Made by a program: the position numbers and the translations under genes. Shown here one piece after another: positions 33,911 through 45,430 of a stretch of DNA of 64,000 bases (its first letter is position 1; every line of letters begins with the position of its first letter). The notes under the pieces were generated by a model that had not been told where the DNA came from, did not search any database, and saw only the letters and a program-made list of their open reading frames with translations. This stretch comes from Megalonaias nervosa (lineage: Eukaryota; Mollusca; Bivalvia; Unionida; Unionidae), in the NCBI GenBank assembly GCA_016617855.1, contig JAECUM010006801.1, positions 39,900 to 103,899 on the forward strand, given 5' to 3'.

Positions 33911-35295
33911 TATAGATAGGCAAAGTCAGTTATGAAATTTGACATCAGGGGTGATAACACATACACAAGGGACCCAAGTGAGCTGATATAGTTCACCCCG
34001 TTTTACATCACTAAAGAGTTGACTATTTCACTACAGTAATGTAAGAATACATGTTATGTAAATTATCTACCAAACTTTATATCATGCTGAGTTTTGCAAT
34101 ATTACTATACTCTTATAAATATTCTTTCTGAAAATGAGAGGATAATTAATATGCACAATTAATTAATAAGCACACTGTTTTGCTCTTAGTCGAAGTCATC
34201 ATAATTGTTGATGATAATAAATCCAATATAGAAACCTGTATTCCAAGTTTGATCAAAATCACACCACATAAATATGGCTTCCAGAGTGGTAAACTAATTT
34301 TCCAATGAGATGCAAGAGTACATAATTAATTTGGAAAAACACGTGGAATAAACTCCGCAAACAAGCTTTGTAATATCAAACTTTCATTGGAGAGTGGCAT
34401 TCCTTGCACTGAACAAACTGCAGTATTATTGTGCATATCATGTATAAGACACAAAACTGGCTCATGCACAATTCCAGAAGGGTGAACCTGGACCCGAGTA
34501 TATATACTGTCAGCGTACAGTAGAACATATTGTTGTTGAGTGTATCGACTTCAGCTCTGTGAGACACATGTTTTTCTTTCTTTCTTTCTATTTTATATTT
34601 TAAAAAACATGAAAAAGATTAAGAAACTTAAAGATTAGGCATAATTCTAGAACACCTTTGAAGTTTTGAGAGAATACGGTTTATTCGAAAATATTTTGAC
34701 CATTTGTTTAAAGGACTTTATGTCCTTTATATTTGATTTTATATACAGTGTACATAATTTCGACACCTTTAGCTTTTATATTTTACGTCGTGGTGCTTCG
34801 TGTTTACATTTATTTGGGAGGGTTTATGTTTCATCCAATTTTAGAGTTTTGACTTTAAATAGTCAATAATGTGCTGAGATGTCACAAAACACTAAAGGCA
34901 TTATTATACCCCTGTTCCTTGGAATTTTCACAGCTTTCCAAACTTCAGAAAGTATTATTTCTAAAGTATACACTTCATCTTTATTTGTTGGGACCCTCCG
35001 TTCTTTTGAACTGTTTCCCCCTAGTTAATGATATTTCCTCAAACGCAACAGTATCTTTAGTATGGCATAAGCTTGCTAATGATCTGTTGAAAATTGTATA
35101 TTTTGTTAGGGAGGCCCTTTTATGTCATTATTCTGTGGAATTTTCTTAGTTCAAACAAAAGTGTAAAATTCCATATCTAATTTGTACCTCATGTTAAATC
35201 CTTGGCACCCTCATTCATTCTATCTTTTTTCCTGGCTATTGTTATTTCCTAAGACTCCGAGTCACCATCAGCAGAAGACTGAATGAAGATATCAC
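33911..35295. other. No gene recognised
   Basis: AT-rich sequence with several 60-90 codon frames (for example 34666-34869 and 34871-35149) that lack start context, splice sites and recognisable domains. Confidence 0.45.
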
Positions 35296-35435
35296 AAGTG
35301 TATGTTGTCTGTACAGTGTAAACACGCAGAGGTGTATTACAAGTGTTTGTTGTCTCTACAGTGTAAACACGCAGAGGTGTATCACAAGTGTATGTTGTCT
35401 GTACAGTGTAAACACGCAGAGGTGTATTACAATTG
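35296..35435 (+). repeat. 45-bp tandem repeat, 3 copies
   Basis: The unit 'aagtgtatgttgtctgtaca' plus 'gtgtaaacacgcagaggtgtattac' is repeated three times with few changes. The open frame at 35302-35493 results from it. Confidence 0.9.
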
Positions 35436-35994
35436 TTTCATTTCGATACCTTGTGTAGGATACATTTCTTACAAGATAAGCATACTGTCATAACTATTTT
35501 AGTAAATGTCATCACATTGACACTGTCCATATATTCAGAGCCAGGATTTAAACACTGGTCATGTTGTACAATCCTGAAAGCTTTCTATGACCGTATTATC
35601 TATATCAAATTTTAGAAAATTCTGTTCAGCGGTTTTTGGGAAGGCATTTATCGGAAATTCTACTTTGAGTTACAGTTGTTACATTTGAGAGCGGATTGGC
35701 GTTATTTGTAAAACTTCTACAGATTTTCATGCCAAGATGATTTCTTATCATTTCCATTCAAAGGTTTTGAAAAAAGTAATTTACGTTTTTTCTTCTTTTG
35801 ATGGCAGATCGGTATCATTCGTAAAAACCTTAGAGGCCTCCATACCTGGATCTTCTCGAGTTTAGTCACACTATAGTGACCGGTTTTGCCAAATAAGCCG
35901 TTTAAAGGTTTTCTATTTTCTTGTAACAGCAGGAGAGAAAATAATTTAATTCGAACGGGTAGTTCCTGTGTCACTGACAGCCACATGCATGTTC

Positions 35995-36060
35995 GTTTAC
36001 ATGTTTATAAACGTTTACAGGTAGTAAACAAAGTTGAGTAGTTTACTTGTTTAAACGTTG
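35995..36060. promoter_or_regulatory. Cluster of forkhead-like GTAAACA/GTTTAC motifs
   Basis: GTTTAC occurs at 35995, 36013 and 36041, GTAAACA at 36024, and TGTTTATAAACG and TGTTTAAACG at 36003 and 36049, all within 66 bp. This matches the core bound by FOX factors. In AT-rich DNA such clusters also arise by chance or duplication, and no gene start is seen beside it. Confidence 0.2.
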
Positions 36061-36214
36061 TAACCTGACATCCGGTTATGGTTTATCAGCATTGACCGAG
36101 TGATCTTATTTACACCTTGAAGTCACCATCTATGTACAACAAAATTTCAATACTCAGTGAAGTACACCTCTCAGTTTCAAATCAAAGGCCCCGCTGCGCT
36201 GAACGTAACAACTG

Positions 36215-36215
<1 letters not shown>

Positions 36216-36252
<37 letters not shown>
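36216..36252. repeat. (TA)n microsatellite
   Basis: About 36 bp of TA. Confidence 0.95.
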
Positions 36253-36257
<5 letters not shown>

Positions 36258-36949
36258 CGGCAATACCTTACAATCAATATTGTAAGATTTAGTAATCAGG
36301 CTTAGAATATTTATGTTACACGCATATTCCTTGCAGTTAAATTGTGCGCAGTGAATACATTTTAAATGTATAGCCCGAAAGATAATTTATTTGCCAGCAT
36401 CAAACTCAACTTTATGCTTTCTTGTATTTATGCTAGTATCAATGTTTAAGTTCACATATTTACTATAAATGACCTAATTTGTGAAAATTCTGTTTTCATT
36501 CTCTCTCTCCCTTACTTGCTCAATCATTTATGTTAAAGTTAGTGCAGTTATCTCCCCTCCCAATATCCTTACATACAACAGAATTATACCTTCTATCTGT
36601 ACTTACCTCCCTTCCAATAGCTTCTACATGTACTCCCTTTTCCAACTTTCTATTCTATCTTGTAACCTGATAGTGTAGCTGATGTGTCTGCCTTACATGC
36701 TGTCTCTTCATATCTGTCACGTAATGTCGTTCTTGCTACAGCTGTATGTTCATACAGCAAACCACATACTCATCTAATTCCATTACTAACCCACTTGTAC
36801 AATATACACAGTTAACCTGCTGGAGGTGACAGATTACAGTATAGAATATATAGCAATTTATACTGAAAGTTTACCACTGAATACATATATTTATAACACT
36901 TTTCGTGGTCTGAAAAGGGCCTTCTGATTAGGTTAGGATGTATGTTGCA

Positions 36950-38460
36950 TGAAAGAACGTGTACTCATAAGAACTAATACTTAACTAAAGTGAGTAAAGC
37001 ATAAAATGTAAGTCACATTGACCTTCTTTGGTTATAATTGTGTGCGTGTGTGTGTGTGATAATTGTATAGTACTAGCAGAGATGAATCCTAATCATTAAG
37101 TTGCATGATAGGAACATAAACAGAACACCAAAATATAAACTTGAAACACAAAATTTCAACAAAGTTTAGTGAAGCATGTCACAGAGATCAATTTTTGCAT
37201 ATGGGATATATAACATATCCAGATGCGTCCACTCATTCAGTTTGGTGATTCTGTGCAGGACAGTTTGTAGGGATGCATAACATATCCAGATGCGTTCACT
37301 CATTCAGTTTGGCGATTCTATCCAGGACAGTTTGTACATAAAATGCCAATCACACATATGGTCATAAGCTAACACACAAACCTAACTAAAGTCTTTAAAG
37401 GATATAATGTAAGCCACAAAGAGCTCCTTTTGTTCAATGGGTGGGTACTAACAGAGATGCAAATTATCATAAATTTCACGATTCTAGCAGAGTGCCTGGG
37501 AAATAAACATCAAACACAAAATTTAACTCACGACAGTGGAGCGAAAAATATAGACCATACCGACCTACTAATGAAATAAAAGTGTAGTGCTCATAAAGAC
37601 GCATTTTGTGACCAGTTTGGATAGTTCTGCATTGTATCATATGTATATAGCCTACATCAAAACTATGTGGTCACTAGTTCAATGTATAAACACAACCCAA
37701 GCCAGTATATGTGCAATGTAAGACACGGTGACCTTTTTATGGATGTGATACTAGACTGGATGTATACAGACATTTAGGTTAATCACTAAATCACTAGACA
37801 TAACTGTAAAAACACAAAAATAGTACAAATCACTGATGCATGAAAATGTGTTACAGTGACCTACTTTTACAGTGTAGATGTAGTGCTCATCAAAGTTCTT
37901 CATCTCACCAAGAGTCACGATTCCAGATATAACAGCATTGCGCACAAGATAAAAGAAACTACGTGGTCATGAGCTAAGTGCAAACATTTAACATAAGCTA
38001 GTTAAATTTAAAATGTAAGTCACAGTGACGGTTTTTATTGCTTAGGTGTCGCATAGTAGAGGCTCACACAATCATCTAGTTTTCACATGAACAGTATCTG
38101 AGATTAAACCCAATTCAGCGAAGCGTGCATTATGTGTCACAGTGATCTAGTTTTGCGATGACTGTGTTTTACTCATTATTATGCATTCTCTCACCAAGTT
38201 TCGTTACTCTAGGTGTATCAGAACGCACAAATGGAGCCCAAGATCTATGTACCATATGGCAGACAGTAAAATGTATAATGTAGGCCACATTGACTTACGT
38301 TTGTGGCGAAAGTGTGGTACAAAGAGATGCACACAATCATTCAGTTTGATGAGTCTTACATAAACAGAGCTTGAAAAAATAGTGATCGCATTGACCTACA
38401 TTTGTGATATCCCATAAGTTTCATGGAACTAAGTAAAACAGTTTGCATCAACGTTATGCA
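36950..38460 (+). repeat. Degenerate ~190-bp tandem array with GTCACAGTGACC-like motifs
   Basis: Successive units contain 'aaaatgtaagtcacagtgacc.tttt', '.tagtgctcat...gatgcaca', 'tcattcagtttg.tgattct' and 'caggacagtttg'. Motif copies are visible near 37009, 37718, 37849, 38013, 38132 and 38281. Two adjacent 70-bp pieces (37211-37340) are almost identical. I recall this family as common in bivalve genomes. It is non-coding. Confidence 0.7.
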
Positions 38461-38494
38461 AACACTTATTTGGTACTGAGCTTAACGGTAGACA

Positions 38495-38508
38495 AAATAA
38501 TAATAATA

Positions 38509-38551
<43 letters not shown>
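38495..38551. repeat. (AAT)n microsatellite
   Basis: Near-continuous AAT/ATA trinucleotide run of about 57 bp. Confidence 0.95.
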
Positions 38552-39054
38552 TACACCAGTAAAAGGTGAATGTATGTCCCAGTAACCATGTTTTCTTTCG
38601 AGGTTGTTGTATTAATAGAGATGCATATGCTTGTCTATTTTTATTATTATAGCCAACCCAGAACTCGAGAAACAAACTGCAAACAAAATATTTACTAAAG
38701 TCTGTTACGTATCTGTAATTTAATATACTTGTGTGTTAGTTTTAAATTTCGTTTTTTTTAAATTTTTATTTCATTACATGTTATTGTAATGATAACTTTA
38801 TTCACTGGGTTTGACATTTTTCCAGAAAATTCAGTTCAGTTCTGTTAAACTTGATAAATACGCAGTTCGTAGAAACATTGTATCTTTTGGTGACCTAGAT
38901 TTCAGGGCCAGTTTAGCTCTGTTGTAAACAACTTTTTTAAAATTCTTTTTATGATTGAATCTTATAGTAAGATTCATTAGGTAGAATCGAATTCTTTCAT
39001 GGCGGACGTGATAATTAACATATAATGTTACTACGACTCTTAAAAGTAAGTGAT

Positions 39055-39073
39055 CACGTGACCCTATCACGTG
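39055..39073. promoter_or_regulatory. Paired CACGTG E-boxes in the solo LTR
   Basis: Two CACGTG palindromes (39055-39060, 39068-39073) are 7 bp apart. The first sits in ATCACGTGACC and the second in TATCACGTGGTCC. Such boxes bind bHLH-zip factors (USF, MITF/TFE, Myc families), so the LTR may carry an enhancer. Confidence 0.4.
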
Positions 39074-39513
39074 GTCCGTTCTGCGTTGTAAGTGGAGTTA
39101 AAGTGACGTATCATAGTGTTTTTCTAGTCAGTCGTAAATCATACCTTCGGGCACAAATGTATCAATTTTGTTGTTGCAAGTTGAATTGAGTTTTTTATTT
39201 AAAATAATTAATTTCCTTGGAGACTTTATCTAGTGCTCATCAGAATTCTTGGACAAAGACATTTACTGAAAATTATTCGGAATTCTAAAGCCGGAATATT
39301 ATTCTTGGTGATTCAACAAGGAACACGACAACACAAAACAGGTTACAGAAGACGTCATCGCCTTCCATCTTGGAACTTCATCGGGATTCGAACTTTGATT
39401 CATTTAGAACTTTTTAGTGATAGGACTTATATTTTTAAATTCTAGGATTAATTTTTGGATTAGATTCACAAACCGTAAGTCCTTTTCCATATTTTTACCT
39501 TGTTTTCTAGAGA

Positions 39514-39519
39514 AATAAA
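39514..39519 (+). terminator. AATAAA in the solo LTR
   Basis: Canonical polyadenylation hexamer near the 3' end of the LTR, where the R/U5 border is expected. Confidence 0.4.
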
Positions 39520-39599
39520 TTATTCTGTTAAAATTTACAAAGCTTGTTGGCTTCACTCTTTTCTTTGTTACTTTTGTATGAGCCTAGACACGTAACAAG

Positions 39600-40290
39600 A
39601 CATTTAAACATGATATAATAGTCATAATGACTTTTCTGCAGATGGTGTTGAACTCGTTGAGATTAGTTAAGGCTGCATTTGTTTTTCTGTTTGCGGACCC
39701 CAGCATCTTGTGTGCGACCGCGCGCACGAGCGCGTGTGTAGTGCAAAAGTTCTCATCTACTTCATAGAAGTGAACAACAATTATTTGTACAGAAAAAGTT
39801 TATTCACCTTCAGCAAACTTGGTGGATGACTCACACGTTAGGTAGGAAAGTAGATTATTGATTTTTGGACAAAAGATCTAAGTCAAGATTACTGTGATCG
39901 AAAAGAGAAAAAACGTTTTTGCATAATAAGTTTTCTTTAAGACTACGTACCTTGACCAAAGTTTCTGGGATACTTGTACTTTAGATATGGAAGAGTTCTA
40001 TTGACTTAGGAATGAAAAGGTCAATGGTCAGGGTCATTGTCGCTCAAGGAAAAATTTAGTTTTACAGAATGACGTTTATCCTAGAGTAAGTTTCTTGACC
40101 AAATCTTGTGGATGGCTTGGACTTAAAATAATGCAGAAACTTATAGTTTTCTGTGTTTAAAGGTCAGAAGTTACGGTCATAGGATGTTTAATAAGAAAAT
40201 AATATTGTTGCATAGTAAATTTTATTCAAGACTTCATATCTTCACCAAAGGTTGAGGTCATTAAGACCCATTAGTCAATAATCTTCAGAG
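39600..40290 (+). repeat. Degenerate tandem repeats with 'ggtcagggtcat'
   Basis: Two to three loose ~190-bp units share 'gacttcatatcttcaccaaag' / 'gactacgtaccttgaccaaag', 'tggacttaaaataatg' and 'aaaggtca.aagt.acggtca'. They continue the array left of the solo LTR in a related form. No gene is seen. Confidence 0.55.
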
Positions 40291-40444
40291 TCAGCCATAT
40301 CCTTCTAGTGCCCACATTCAGGTCTGTCTAACACGGGTTGGGCATATAAATGTGCCCGTCGCGAAATTCTTGTTTCTCCTACTTTTGGAAGTAATTATAA
40401 AAAAGAATATATAAGTCTGCAATGAACAGTTTCTCAGTTTCGAG

Positions 40445-40446
<2 letters not shown>

Positions 40447-40507
<61 letters not shown>

Positions 40508-40583
40508 TATGGAATTCCATGCCAGAATAATGATGGTGATGATGATATTATTATTAACAAAGAACAAAAATTACTACAAATGA

Positions 40584-40624
<41 letters not shown>

Positions 40625-40680
40625 GTAGTAGTAGTAGTAGTAGAAGTAGTAGTAGTAGTAATAGTAGTAACAGTAGTAGT
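40447..40680. repeat. Microsatellite cluster (GT)n(GA)n, (ATT)n, (AGT)n
   Basis: (GT)22 at 40447-40491 passes into (GA)n to about 40507. After ~80 bp, (ATT)n runs from about 40585 to 40623, followed by (AGT)n to about 40680. The 80-88 codon frames across them are artefacts. Confidence 0.95.
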
Positions 40681-41194
40681 GACATTATTGATAACTGATG
40701 CTTACGGATACCTGATACTTATGGAGGATAATTCTATTAGTACAAGACTATTCCCCTACAATCTTGGCATTGTTAACAGTATTACACATTGGTTAAAAGA
40801 TTACCTTGATTGTTGCCTAAAATATTTATATTTTAAATCATTGTGACTCTTTATATTGTTTCACACAATAGTTCAATGTCCTGGCAACGACCCGTGAAAA
40901 TTCAGTACAAACATTGAAATTCATCAAAACATACGGTATGGTGTAAATTCCCTTCAATGTTTAATAAACTTCAGAAAACTATTCAAGAAAGGAAAACCTA
41001 ACTTAAATTTCGTTCACTGTACTCTTATAAATGAGGTAGATCTGATCAATCAAAAGGCTAGAAAGATTAATAAATGCTAATTAATACTACCATTTTTATG
41101 ACTTGACACGTCTATCCAGGTTTTGTCTGAAACGGTTTCCCTTTACAGGAAGTCAGTAAAATATTGCATCAATAGGTGTTAAAATGCAATATTT

Positions 41195-41335
41195 CAACAA
41201 CACAAGGGAGGTATCAGTATTTTAGAAGTCCAGTTGTTTTTTTCTATCAACACGAGGGAGGTATTCACCGTTGTACAGGTCCCGTTTTTAATTCTGTCAA
41301 CACGAGGGAGGTGTTCACCATTTTACAAGTTCTAT
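41195..41335 (+). repeat. ~57-bp tandem repeat, 3 copies
   Basis: 'tcaacacgagggaggtattcaccattttacaagtcc' recurs three times (split by substitutions). The first copy is more diverged. Confidence 0.8.
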
Positions 41336-41973
41336 TTTTTATTATCAGTAGATTGTTTACACAGATTTTAAACCTTTACCTCCTCCGAAGAAAACCGTCG
41401 ACGTGAATTGAAGGAAAGTTTGACTATAAACATGTATAATGGTGATATCCTTGAAGTCTTATATACGCTAGCTTCCAATGTACATATTCAATTTTGATGA
41501 GATGTAGGTTGTTTTTTTAGTGTACACTGCATACATCTCAAATTCGTTACCTTGAATTTATTATTATTATTGTTGCAACAAACTTATTTACCAATCAGAC
41601 CATCTGTTCATATCGAAATCCTGCATATAAAAGACAAACGTTCAGATAGAACATTTTATTAATCCATTTCTTCTTTTCACTAACTTATTGAACCTTTATA
41701 TAAAGAATAAACACAGAAAGTGGACACAGATTTCTGGTTCATTTAACAAGTTTTAAACTTGCCTAAGTGCAAAAGGCCCGAATATCCACTTTCTCAATCC
41801 TCGGCCGATCATACCAAAGACTTATAAAAATGGCACAAAAAGATGGCTCTCTTGGCGCTCAGCATTAAGAGGTTAGTGTTAGGACTGGTTAGCCTGGTGT
41901 CAGGATAATGTAACTTGGTGAGACATGATGTTACATGTCTGCGGCATGATGCCCCAGTGCAGGACATCACTAT

Positions 41974-42866
41974 TGTAATGAGGAAACCCCATGGACTTCA
42001 ATTTTTCGTTTCATTATTTAATATTTTGTTTCGTTAAAGTTTATATTCTGATTTTAAATGTTTGGCGGGCTTTGCAGTGCCATCTAACGTCTTAGTTCTG
42101 GATCACGTAATTCCGCCCGGGTATATGTACGGGCCATCTGTGGCTGCTAGGGTGGTGTGTTAAGAAGTGGTATAGCGTGAAGACGTCCCCTACAGTGTAG
42201 CAGTATAACCACCCTGCCAGAGCAAGCACATTTGGTCGTATTTCGTTGGACAGGAGAGAGTCAGGCCAGGGAATCGAAAAAAAGAGTAGAGACAAGGTCT
42301 TTCGTCGACCAAAAGACCAGCGCTACAAGGCTCGTCCAAGAAACGCAGAGATCTTGCGGTAATTCACGTTTTGGCTGAGGATAACTCTTCTGTCATCATT
42401 TCGCACTGTCGTTTCTCTCTGTCGATCTCGATAGGATTACGACACGACTCTGCGACCAAGTCGGCGACCAGAGGGTGACCAGTCGGCGACTCTGCGACCA
42501 AGTCGGCGACCAGAGGGTGACCAGTCGAAGACTCTGCGACCAAGTCGGCGACCAGAGGAAGATCAGTGGGCGACCTTGCGACCCAGTCGGTGACTCTGCG
42601 ACCAAGTCGGCGACCAGAGGAAGATCAGTCGGCGACCCTGCGATACGTTCTGCGACACAGTCGGCGACTGCGACCAAGACTGTGACACAGTCGGCGACAA
42701 GAAGCCAGGAATAAGACGGTATCCCGCTGAGGTAGAAATCTGTCACACTGGGGCGCCAGTCCTCTGAGAGATTCAGCGGGGTATCACTTCAAACACAAGA
42801 CCTCTCCTAAAGAACCCCGAGACAGCGAGACTCAGGGTAGTGTAGCCGAGGGAGTATTCCTCTACA
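41974..42866 (+). mobile_element. Solo LTR, 893 bp, with CTAT target duplication
   Basis: Begins TGTAATGAGGAAAC and ends TTCCTCTACA, an LTR-type inverted end. CTAT flanks it on both sides (41970-41973, 42867-42870), and the uninterrupted SINE copies show a single CTAT. A 4-bp duplication fits Ty3/gypsy or related elements. It differs from the other LTRs in the window. No ORF of an element remains. Confidence 0.85.
42430..42710 (+). repeat. Minisatellite inside the solo LTR
   Basis: Variants of 'ctgcgaccaagtcggcgacc' followed by 'agaggaagatcagt' or 'agagggtgaccagt' repeat about six times. The segment is GC-richer than the surroundings. It produces repetitive ORFs on both strands that are not genes. 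Confidence 0.85.
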
Positions 42867-43278
42867 CTATAAACTGCCACACTGCAGACATAGTGGCGAT
42901 ATGACTGAAAAAGTCTTAAAGCTACTTTAAAAAATCCAAAACACACACACACACACACACAAACACACACAAAGTAATACGAATAATCACAAAGGACAAA
43001 TATAGTTTTCAATGGCGAATAATTACATCCGATGTTTCTTTCTTGACTTTACGGAAAAGGCCGAGGATGTTCCGATTGCACAGTTTGTCAAAACTCCAAC
43101 ACGTACCGACACCTGTTGCCTACCACCCATTGCTATTACGGGCAGAAATGTGAGCATATAGCAGTAGTATTTATTATATGCAAATTAAAATCATCATAAG
43201 TCAAACATTATTCAACGGTTATTTCATGAATGTTTGTCCGTATGTGTATTGCTTTGTTTTGTTTCTAATGTGATATCG

Positions 43279-43422
<144 letters not shown>

Positions 43423-43737
43423 CGTAAAAATCACTAATCTGCAAGCTGGGCTTATTTTTAAAAAGTAACCATGTTCAGCTTTTTAAAGGGTGAAATAACG
43501 TAATCGCTGTATGCCACTCAAACCCTAACATGTACCAATACCTATTGGATGCCGACCACTACTAGTGGAAAAGGCGTGACCGTGACGATTTACAGATGAA
43601 TAGGCAGGTGCTTGTGGGATATATTCAAGCTCAGTTTCTTTCATCTATCTGGCTACTATTATATATCATATACAGATCCAAATTCTCACAACTTACACAT
43701 TATTTGACCATTCCATCATGAAATTTTCTGTATGCAA

Positions 43738-43786
43738 TAAATAAATAAATAAATAAAAAAGAAAGAAAGAAAATAAGAAAGAAAAA
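43738..43786. repeat. Short (AAAT)n(GAAA)n tract
   Basis: An A-rich run of 'aaataaataaataaa' then 'gaaagaaagaaa'; low complexity only. Confidence 0.8.
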
Positions 43787-43889
43787 ACACCCGATTCACA
43801 CGAGGTGAGTGCCGACATAAACTACTTTGATTTTACATACCATAATATGCTAATGATATGGGTGTGGTTTCCAGGTGATAAGGCTTTAG

Positions 43890-43921
43890 TATAAATTTCG
43901 ACTGAATCCAAGTCTCAGTGT
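43890..43921 (+). promoter_or_regulatory. Core promoter: TATA box and initiator
   Basis: TATAAAT begins at 43890. An initiator-like TCAGTG has its A at 43917, 27 bp downstream, which is the standard TATA-to-start distance. Exon 1 would then be about 43917-44072 with a 5'UTR of ~98 nt to the favoured ATG at 44015. Position, spacing and the following signal peptide and donor support each other. Confidence 0.6.
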
Positions 43922-43990
43922 GAGTTTAAGCCACCAGCACACAAACCGTGTTCTTTCCTATTCGTAGAAACCACCATTCTCCATTCAGAC

Positions 43991-44072
43991 ATGCACCAAT
44001 ATGCACGGGTAAACATGGAATCAACGTTATTCTCCATTCTCTGCATTCTCAGAATCTCTCTTGCAGCAGAAA
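43991..44072 (+). CDS. Exon 1 of a secreted alpha-carbonic anhydrase-like gene (signal peptide)
   Basis: ATGs at 43991 and 44015 are in frame. The second has the better context (AACATGG) and gives MESTLFSILCILRISLAAE, a hydrophobic signal peptide with probable cleavage near LA-AES. The frame ends at 44072 in a consensus donor, GAAA|GTAAGT, in phase 1, so the next codon starts with A. A matching phase-1 acceptor and a 30-nt exon lie at 63548-63577 and continue the peptide as S-FHWGYHGVSG. Secreted and GPI-linked alpha-carbonic anhydrases begin their mature chain in just this way (human CA4 has AESHWCYE). The enzyme interconverts CO2 and bicarbonate; in molluscs secreted forms serve ion transport and shell formation. 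Catalytic histidines lie in exons outside the window. Without exon 2 this would be only 'a secreted protein exon'. Confidence 0.6.
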
Positions 44073-44458
44073 GTAAGTAAATCTATTTCTGTCTTCTTCT
44101 TTCGTCCTTAATGCGTCAAGTGTTGACATTTTATTTATCAGCAAGGACAAATATTATACTCCTAGTTATAATTGACAAAGTAAAAACAACAAAAAATGTA
44201 TACAGTGTGTTCGCTTATTATATCCGACGTTAATAGTTTTAAAAAACAACTCTGTATTACTTGCTATATAAATTTTGAATGAATCACGAAACTCTGCGGC
44301 TGGGCTTATTTATTTAGTATATTGCTTCATTGTATGTACAGGTCAAAACTAATACAATGCTCGATCTAGTTATAAACAAATTTCTGTCTGTTTGGTTTTA
44401 TTGTTTCAATTTGTAATTATAATTAGATCAAATGATCTATTATATTTAAATAGCTAGG

Positions 44459-44605
44459 AAGGATGCCAGTAGCTTCTCGTGGGTCGGTGGTTCTTCCCGG
44501 GGTTTTCCAGGGTTCTTCCTCCACCAATTATACTGGCCGCTATGTATAGCCTATCTTGTGCTGAAAAATGGCGTTAAACTCTATAACAACAACAACAACA
44601 ACATG
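44459..44605 (+). mobile_element. SINE-B, 5'-truncated
   Basis: It shares 'gccagtagcttctcgtgggt', 'cggtggttcttcc', 'ttcttcctccacca' and 'ctgaaaaatggcgttaaac' with 24431-24683, and ends in (AAC)n. The tRNA-like head is missing, and no clear target duplication is seen. Confidence 0.85.
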
Positions 44606-45049
44606 CTTTTGGAATGAGCTCGCATGGACGTATTGTTAGTTTACTGGTACACGAGAGCACAGCGGCAGTTGTCATTATATGCGGTATGGGTTAGATCCCA
44701 GCTTAAAATGAATTCTAACTCTCTAGCCTGTTTGATTATATTGGTTTCATTCTATTCAATTTTCATTCATTATTCATGTGTCCAAACATATAATATGGAT
44801 TTAAGGATGAACACTTTCCAGTATATAGGTTTCAGTTTACACACCTGGCACTTCTAAACATATATTCGGTAGGTTTCTTCCTATAGATGAGTGTTAGATT
44901 CTGCTTGCGTAGCGAGTGAGTTCTCGCACCCCTTTTATCATTTGTCGTAGAATGTAATTGGTATGAGTAGCAATGAATATCGAACAGAAAAGGGTCATAT
45001 CAGTTCAGCCAATGACAATGTGCACGATTAGTGTGAGAACTATTTGAAG

Positions 45050-45430
45050 TAACTTAATACTTGAAATTTCAGGTTGTTTGGAGTTTGTTTTTGGATTTGT
45101 ATGGCACCTTCACAATGCTTCCGTAAACGTACAGTGTTGGCATTTTGAAATCTCTTGTTAGTGAAGGCTCTTCCAGAGGTGATTTCGCCACAGTGGCGAT
45201 ACGCTTGTATTAGGCAATACCAATTTCTGTCCTTAAGTTTTGGGGCCCGAAGCCTCAGTTTGGTCAATCACAGAAAAGTAAATGATGACTTCGATGAATG
45301 AAAAAATATATCAGGAGTTAAATGAGCCATATATTATGGCCAAGGGGCTTTCTGGTCGGGAATAGCAATCAGAGATAAAGGGTCAGATGTGCATCGGAGT
45401 GTTTCAGTCGTCAGAATGAACATAGCAATC
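45050..45430 (-). repeat. Dispersed repeat R3, inverted partial copy
   Basis: The reverse complement matches 25085-25385: 'tatgttcattctgacgactg', 'tcatttacttttctgtg.t.gacc' and 'tgtggcgaaatcacctctgg'. A 75-codon minus frame (45040-45267) is partly kept in the 25-kb copy (SKLK/PKLK...CGEITS), so the element may once have been coding. Confidence 0.7.

Larger units (their letters stand above)
38703..39597. mobile_element. Solo LTR, 895 bp, TGTTACGT...ACGTAACA
   Basis: The ends are perfect 8-bp inverted repeats of LTR type (TG...CA). The flanks AGTC and AGAC may be a 4-bp target duplication with one change. AATAAA lies at 39514, about 80 bp from the right end, and a TATA-like AT-rich stretch precedes it, which suggests plus orientation. 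It interrupts the degenerate array: joining the flanks restores 'actaaagtc' plus 'atttaaa.atgatataat', as in the unit near 37380. No coding sequence lies inside. Confidence 0.7.
41800..42970 (+). mobile_element. SINE-A split by a solo LTR
   Basis: The left part, 41800-41973, runs from 'gatcataccaaagacttata' through 'gcatgatgccccagtgc'. The right part, 42867-42970, resumes with 'ctataaactgccacactgca' and ends in (CA)n (42943-42970). Both align without a gap to the SINEs at 22.9 and 23.6 kb. The tRNA-like head is eroded. The gap holds the LTR at 41974-42866. Confidence 0.85.

Noticed and set aside
38703..39597. Promoter plus first exon of a host gene (E-boxes, frame at 39233-39445)
   Set aside because: The TGTTACGT...ACGTAACA ends, AATAAA near the right end and the interrupted array unit fit a solo LTR better.
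42396..42746. 116-codon minus and 79-codon plus repetitive frames
   Set aside because: Translation of the minisatellite inside a solo LTR.
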